NCBI GenBank assembly: GCA_943324415.2 | Contig: CALPLN020000053.1 | Location: 1 to 11,063, forward strand | DNA: 11,063 nt | Direction of reading: 5' to 3' | DNA from: Sediminibacterium ginsengisoli | Lineage (GTDB): Bacteria > Bacteroidota > Bacteroidia > Chitinophagales > Chitinophagaceae | In this document: piece by piece, positions 6,979-11,063 of the stretch | Position numbering within the stretch: position 1 is the first letter of the stretch | Layout: each line of letters opens with the position of its first letter | The notes under the pieces: generated by a model | Seen by the model: only the letters and a program-made list of their open reading frames with translations | The model's database searches: none | Told to the model about the DNA's origin: nothing | Translations under genes and position numbers: made by a program

Positions 6979-7812
6979 TTAATTTTTCAGCCAGGCTGCG
7001 CCAGAACAACGGGGATTGCTAAACAAAATGTCATCTGGATGACGGATCAAAAGTTGTTTTTCTGAGTTGAAAACAGAATAGATCCCCAAGACGGATCCAT
7101 TCCCATTTGGTATTCCTACACCCGCAAAATCTGCATAACCGCTCGTTCTGAGATAAATAGTACCCCCAGTACAAAATTTTAGTGCGCGACTGGCTCCTAG
7201 TTTATTTTTCTTATCTGCAAATGTTTGGGCAGTATCAGCTGCGGAAAATTCAATAGCAGATAATTGAATCAAGCGTCCCTGCAATGAGTCATGTAGGTTT
7301 TTAAACTGTACCTGAATGGGGTTGATCGGAAAATTGTCCTGAAGAATTTGGATATGCTGTTTAAATAATGGGACAGGAATGCCCCCAGTAACCAAACTGC
7401 CTGAACTACTATCTACTGCACCAACCAATTGAATCATTCTTCTGTAATCGGATAGCAGTAAATCTTTCAAACGTAATCGAATCAAAGTACCCACTGGATA
7501 ATCTTGAAAGAGATTTTGACCATCCAATAACAACATGATTCCGCCTGTACTGTCTTGAACTACAATCGACTTATACCAATTGTCATACTCGTCATTGGCA
7601 ACAACAACCACCTGGATCATCCATTCCTGTTTTATCGGCTCCACTTCCCCCATACGATGTATTCTTTTAAGTTGTTTAATTGTGATTAAACTATCCTTCC
7701 ATTGGGCTATCGATGGAATAGCATAAGCGGACTTCTTAAAACAAGCCATGCAGCAACATGTTGTTAATAAAAGCATCGTCAGTACAGCAAGAGAGGCGTA
7801 ATTGTTTTTCAT
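6979..7812 (-). CDS. Exported DUF5689-domain protein
   Basis: The 277-residue protein starts with a positively charged end and a hydrophobic segment (residues 8-24), so it is exported. Four cysteines (19, 20, 21, 24) end that segment. LTTC or CMAC could serve as a lipobox, but neither is canonical, and cleavage after SAYA (28-31) is another possibility. The rest looks like DUF5689, a Bacteroidota family of unknown function with an OB-fold-like appearance. TIKQLKRIH (44-52) is followed by VVVVANDEYDNWYKSIVVQDSTGGIMLLLDG (68-98), DYPVGTLIRLRLKDLLLSDY (104-123), a second beta-rich half with LQGRLIQLSAIEF (177-189), and the closing GNGSVLGIYSVFNSEKQLLIRHPDDI (237-262). It lies 84 bp downstream of the receptor gene on the same strand, so co-transcription is possible. 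The domain assignment is from remembered family patterns; the biochemical role is unknown. Confidence 0.8.
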   Translation of the reverse strand: MKNNYASLAVLTMLLLTTCCCMACFKKSAYAIPSIAQWKDSLITIKQLKRIHRMGEVEPIKQEWMIQVVVVANDEYDNWYKSIVVQDSTGGIMLLLDGQNLFQDYPVGTLIRLRLKDLLLSDYRRMIQLVGAVDSSSGSLVTGGIPVPLFKQHIQILQDNFPINPIQVQFKNLHDSLQGRLIQLSAIEFSAADTAQTFADKKNKLGASRALKFCTGGTIYLRTSGYADFAGVGIPNGNGSVLGIYSVFNSEKQLLIRHPDDILFSNPRCSGAAWLKN

Positions 7813-7876
7813 AAATTGGCTATTTTTAGCGCTTAAAAAATGTGGTGATCAACTATTTAAATGGCAGTCTTTTGAT

Positions 7877-7900
7877 AAAAATTTGATTGAACTCAATCAA
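7877..7900 (-). terminator. Palindrome plus U-run at the receptor stop codon (possible terminator/attenuator)
   Basis: TTGATTGA (7883-7890) and TCAATCAA (7893-7900) are perfect inverted repeats separated by two bases and include the receptor stop codon (7897-7899). On the minus strand the stem, realistically 7 bp with a 4-nt loop, is followed at once by ATTTTTAT. That is the layout of a weak intrinsic terminator. It could reduce read-through from the receptor into the DUF5689 gene. The stem is AT-rich, so a protein-binding palindrome is an alternative. Confidence 0.38.
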
Positions 7901-10344
7901 GGCAAAATCAACTGGAGGCCAATCGTGTAGGTTCTTCCTGGATCGTTGATATATTTTGCCGGAAACTTTTCTGTGACAAAATTTTTATAATCGTATCTAG
8001 ACTGCTCGAAAATCAAACTTGGTATAGCTGTATTCAATAAATTTCGAATAGAACTCGACAACCTTAGAGTGTACTTTTTATTTTCTATCCCTACTTGAAA
8101 GCTTTTTGAAATAAATAAATTCGATACCCAATGATTAGAAGCCCAAACAGGCCGGTGTAGGTTTTCCCAAGCCACATTTGATTGACTATTTTCTTTCACC
8201 CAATCACTTCTTCTAAATACATCATGACTAATAGCGCGCCGACTTGCATACACCGCAGTATAACTAAAACGTAGAGAATATGAAGGCTGGTAATTGATGG
8301 TCAACGCCTGAACAGACTGGGGATAAGCGGTTGCAGGAAAGTCTTTTAATGCTAATTTTCCGGACTGTACTTTATATAAATTATCAGACAACCTAATTTC
8401 ATAGATGGGCTCATTGACAATTTGATACCAGCCATAGCTATTGGCTATACTAAGCTGTATAGGACTAGTCCAATTTGTTTCGATATAGGATTCAACACCA
8501 TGATGCCATGTTTCCATTTGTCCAACGCTAGCCCTTACAAATGCATTGAAGTAGTCGTGGTAAAACAATTTAAATTGACGCTCATTTTGATTGGACTGTG
8601 AAAAATAAACAATGTTGGCTTTAACGTTACTACCCATAAATTGTAATTTAAATTCAGCGCCCAAATGAATAAGTGGCAACAGGAATGGATTTAAAGTCGC
8701 ATGATTTGAAGGGTCAGCATACAACTCAGACGCATCGGGCGCATCCCATGCTTGAAATAAACGAGTGGTCAAATACCATCTTCCATTGAATTTATACCGT
8801 AAAAAAAGCTGGTATTGATACGATGGGAACAATGCTTTTTGTGACAATCCTTTTGAAAGATATGGAAATAAGCCATTTTGATTGACCCCTTTTCTTTGCA
8901 TTTGATCTACGCCCACTTGTATCCCAATACCCCATTCTAGTAAAGGTGTAGCGCCAGTTAGAGCAGTCCATGTTCGTATGTTTTGATTTGTTAAAAAATA
9001 ATTGGCACCCCATGATTCCCCTTGTTTTATTTTTCGATCTGGAAACAATAGGTCATTCTGAAATGCAGTGGCCAAGCCGTCATCATTCACCCATGTGTTG
9101 TAATTGTAATAAAATTTTCCGCCTAAAAGATCAGCCACTTGATTGCTATATCCAATGCGGTCAGCATTGATTGCCAAGCCTGAATTCCATTTACTTGTTG
9201 GACTTATTGCAAAATTTGCAAGTATAGACAGGCGCAGTAATTGTAATTGTTGGAGATGTTCATTGATAATGTATTTGGAGGCGCCATTTGTATTGGCAAG
9301 ATTACTTGCCATTAATTGATCAAACTGAATCTGCATGAATTCAGGATGGATGGCATACCAATTCAATAATTTATTTTTTAATTGATCATCGATGGCATAG
9401 CTAGGTAAGTATTTATAATAGTCTGGCCTTGGATCTGCGGCTTTAGACCAATCCAATTGGGTTGAACTTTGTGTCCCTAAAACAGCACCTAGATTGATTT
9501 GAATATGATTTTCATTTTTTGTCCTTAAATCATAATGCAGACTCGCCACTGGCGCATTGCTTTTTTTCTTATTGGCATAAAATGCTTGACCGCTAAGCCA
9601 ACCCCAGCTAGGATTATATAAAGGGTCATTCGTCAAATCGAATGCTTCTTGTACAGTTGGCGCTCTCTTTCCTTGTGTTACAGGGCTCCACCAAAAAGTA
9701 AATCCAATTTGATGTTTTTCTGAAATTGATTTTGCGATACTAAACAAAAAACCCTTGCGGTCTTTCAATCCATTCACCAAATAGCCAGATGGCGTATTTT
9801 GAATGATGGCCTCTACATTGAACCAATAATGTTTTTTCAAAAGACCAGAATGCCATTGAAGTCTAAAGTCCTGCATTGTTGTTGCATTGGATAATCTAGC
9901 ATGGACAGACTTTGTTTTGGTAAACAATGAAGCATTGGTAGAAATAAAATGATTGCCGGAAGATCCACTAAGTCCGAAATCATTCATACTATAAGGTGTA
10001 TTGACCAACTGTGTTTTAAATCCTCCGTACAAACCTGAGTAACTAAAGCTAGGATCCCAACCATTTAATTTTGATTGCCAATCAATCCCGTTGATTTGGT
10101 TTCCCGCGTTTTGCGAGAACCCTCTTGGCACCCAATTCAATGCAAATCCATGAAATTGTGCCATTTCATGCAATCCTGAATAACTAGATTGTAATAAATT
10201 AGGCATCCAATACATAGACCCTTGTTCCGTAATATCAAATTGCTTAGGCAAGGCATCTGCATTTTCTATTTGAGCAAACAATGGAGCTGCATAAAAGCAT
10301 ATGCAACAAGCAATCAAAATATAAACACGCACAATTTTATTCAT
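7897..10344 (-). CDS. TonB-dependent-receptor-like outer-membrane protein with reduced N-terminus
   Basis: This 815-residue protein is an outer-membrane beta-barrel of the Bacteroidota TonB-dependent receptor class. I start it at ATG 10344, because this puts a signal peptide (MNKIVRVY..., hydrophobic core about 7-20, cleavage near LFA-Q at 24/25) at the N-terminus; the frame stays open to a TTG at 10395. A plug-like region follows, with NLLQSS (49-54), VPRGF (72-76) and QINGID (83-88), corresponding to the RxRGY and INGV elements of full-length relatives. The barrel has family landmarks such as LYNPSWGWLSGQ, DPRPDYYKYLPSY, KYIINEH, DLLGGKFY and FYHDYFNAFV. The usual carboxypeptidase-regulatory-like N-terminal domain is absent, and I see no clear TonB box. 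The C-terminus is GLQLILP, where an aromatic last residue is usual. Genes for a DUF5689 protein (downstream) and a secreted phosphoesterase (divergent) flank it. The ligand is unknown. Confidence 0.85.
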   Translation of the reverse strand: MNKIVRVYILIACCICFYAAPLFAQIENADALPKQFDITEQGSMYWMPNLLQSSYSGLHEMAQFHGFALNWVPRGFSQNAGNQINGIDWQSKLNGWDPSFSYSGLYGGFKTQLVNTPYSMNDFGLSGSSGNHFISTNASLFTKTKSVHARLSNATTMQDFRLQWHSGLLKKHYWFNVEAIIQNTPSGYLVNGLKDRKGFLFSIAKSISEKHQIGFTFWWSPVTQGKRAPTVQEAFDLTNDPLYNPSWGWLSGQAFYANKKKSNAPVASLHYDLRTKNENHIQINLGAVLGTQSSTQLDWSKAADPRPDYYKYLPSYAIDDQLKNKLLNWYAIHPEFMQIQFDQLMASNLANTNGASKYIINEHLQQLQLLRLSILANFAISPTSKWNSGLAINADRIGYSNQVADLLGGKFYYNYNTWVNDDGLATAFQNDLLFPDRKIKQGESWGANYFLTNQNIRTWTALTGATPLLEWGIGIQVGVDQMQRKGVNQNGLFPYLSKGLSQKALFPSYQYQLFLRYKFNGRWYLTTRLFQAWDAPDASELYADPSNHATLNPFLLPLIHLGAEFKLQFMGSNVKANIVYFSQSNQNERQFKLFYHDYFNAFVRASVGQMETWHHGVESYIETNWTSPIQLSIANSYGWYQIVNEPIYEIRLSDNLYKVQSGKLALKDFPATAYPQSVQALTINYQPSYSLRFSYTAVYASRRAISHDVFRRSDWVKENSQSNVAWENLHRPVWASNHWVSNLFISKSFQVGIENKKYTLRLSSSIRNLLNTAIPSLIFEQSRYDYKNFVTEKFPAKYINDPGRTYTIGLQLILP

Positions 10345-10443
10345 GCCAGCAAATTGCCGTTTTATAAGATGTGGATTGTTTCGGCAAATACGCAAGTATC
10401 CTTCCTGTTAAAACGGCATATTTATAAAAAAATAGACAAGGAA
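10345..10443. promoter_or_regulatory. Divergent promoter region with a 10-bp inverted repeat
   Basis: These 99 bp separate the divergent receptor and phosphoesterase genes, so both promoters should lie here. TGCCGTTTTA (10355-10364) is repeated in inverted orientation as TAAAACGGCA (10409-10418); the arms are 54 bp apart start to start, about five helical turns. This would suit a shared regulator. No exact TAnnTTTG box is present on either strand. The best plus-strand candidate is TTG 10376-10378 with TATCCTTC at 10397-10404 (18-nt spacer), which is weak. No Shine-Dalgarno is seen before either ATG. Confidence 0.5.
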
Positions 10444-11063
10444 ATGAAACTTAAAATTTTAGGTATTTGGATATGGGGTTCTTTTTTAACAAGTCAACTA
10501 CAAGCAATGCAAGTGGTCGCTTTTTATAATTGTGAAAATTATTATGATACCACCAATCAATTGTCCGTTAATGACGAAGAGTTCTTACCCAATAGTGCAA
10601 AGGGTTATAGCGCATTAAGGTATGCCCAAAAAACAAATCAATTGAGTAAAGTGGTCTTTGGACTTGGTCAATTAGGCCAAAAAGAAGGGCTTGCATTGTT
10701 GGGTGTAGCAGAAATCGAAAATCAATACGTGCTTGAAAAAGTCATCCAATCGAACGCGCTAAAGAGATACCAATATAAATACATTCACTTTAATTCAAAT
10801 GACCCAAGAGGTATTGATGTTGCATTGATCTACCAGACTCGTTTTTTTACCCCATACCAATACAAAACGTATTCACTTAAAGATGCAAGTCATTTTCAAA
10901 CCTATGCAACTAGGGATATTTTATTCGTAAAAGGAAAATTGCATCAACAGTGGGTTTACATCTTAGTCAACCATTGGCCCAGTAGAAGAGGTGGGTCAAG
11001 TTTGGCGAAAAAAAATAGACTTTGGGCGGCTTCTACCTGCAAGCGAATCATGGATAGTATCAA
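10444..11063 (+). CDS. Secreted endonuclease/exonuclease/phosphatase (EEP) family protein, 3' truncated by window edge
   Basis: The frame starts at ATG 10444 and is open for 206 codons to the window end. The N-terminus is a signal peptide (residues 1-21, cleavage likely after LQA), so the enzyme acts outside the cytoplasm. It belongs to the DNase I-like EEP superfamily of metal-dependent phosphodiesterases and phosphatases. Motifs seen are FYNCEN (27-32; Asn29 and Glu31), GVAEIEN (87-93, the metal-binding Glu), DPRGIDVALIY (120-130) and VNHWPSRRGG (175-184, with Asn176 and His177). The last part, NRLWAASTCKRIMDSI (191-206), matches the helix that usually follows. The expected C-terminal GDFND-like and SDH motifs lie beyond the window, so completeness cannot be judged. 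It is divergent from the receptor gene with a shared regulatory region. Substrate could be extracellular DNA, RNA or another phosphoester; the sequence does not decide. Confidence 0.85.
   Translation, partial: MKLKILGIWIWGSFLTSQLQAMQVVAFYNCENYYDTTNQLSVNDEEFLPNSAKGYSALRYAQKTNQLSKVVFGLGQLGQKEGLALLGVAEIENQYVLEKVIQSNALKRYQYKYIHFNSNDPRGIDVALIYQTRFFTPYQYKTYSLKDASHFQTYATRDILFVKGKLHQQWVYILVNHWPSRRGGSSLAKKNRLWAASTCKRIMDSI

Noticed and set aside
10345..10395. Longer receptor start at TTG 10395
   Set aside because: It would put 17 polar and charged residues before a well-formed signal peptide and extend the gene over half of the divergent promoter region. ATG 10344 gives a normal signal peptide.
1..11063. 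tRNA or rRNA genes, CRISPR arrays, insertion sequences, integrases, toxin-antitoxin or phage-defence genes
   Set aside because: I looked for cloverleaf-like segments, regularly spaced repeats, transposase motifs and small defence-type genes and saw none. Coding sequence is continuous, with only short gaps.

Overview
The window is an AT-rich piece of a Bacteroidota chromosome. It most resembles the Chitinophagales/Chitinophagaceae, judging by the style of HtpG, the DUF5689 protein and the TonB-dependent receptor. A textbook Bacteroidota promoter (TTG, 19-nt spacer, TAnnTTTG) stands in front of htpG, and Shine-Dalgarno sequences are generally absent, which fits that phylum. The window is densely coding: no gene-free stretch reaches 300 bases. 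I see no tRNA, rRNA, CRISPR array, insertion sequence or prophage signature.

Left part (1-4913), housekeeping genes. After a short non-coding or gene-end stretch come an acyl-CoA thioesterase (+) and, convergent to it, a PlsC-type lysophospholipid acyltransferase (-) with unusual motif I and motif III sequences. Divergent from the acyltransferase runs a plus-strand series: an HxpB/YniC-like HAD sugar-phosphate phosphatase, a long-chain trans-polyprenyl diphosphate synthase (probably for the menaquinone side chain), and the single-strand exonuclease RecJ. The synthase stop and the recJ start overlap in TAATG, so translation of the two is probably coupled.

Middle (4914-6978). A 15-bp perfect hairpin separates recJ from the convergent chaperone gene htpG. 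Its left arm is a near copy of the last codons of recJ. htpG has its own promoter.

Right part (6979-11063), cell-envelope genes. These are a DUF5689 exported protein, a TonB-dependent-receptor-like outer-membrane beta-barrel with a very short N-terminus, and, divergent across a 99-bp intergenic region, the start of a secreted endonuclease/exonuclease/phosphatase (EEP) family enzyme cut by the window edge. The receptor and DUF5689 protein could form one transcript, although a hairpin followed by a U-run lies at the receptor stop codon. A 10-bp inverted repeat lies in the divergent promoter region. A secreted phosphoesterase or nuclease, an exported OB-fold-like protein and an outer-membrane transporter suggest a capture system for nucleic-acid or phosphoester breakdown products. 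That role is inference. It is the least understood and most interesting part of the window.

Two starts differ from the longest open frames. The acyltransferase and the receptor both open at upstream TTG codons, but ATG codons further in (1442 and 10344, minus strand) are better starts. For the receptor, the ATG places a clean signal peptide at the N-terminus.
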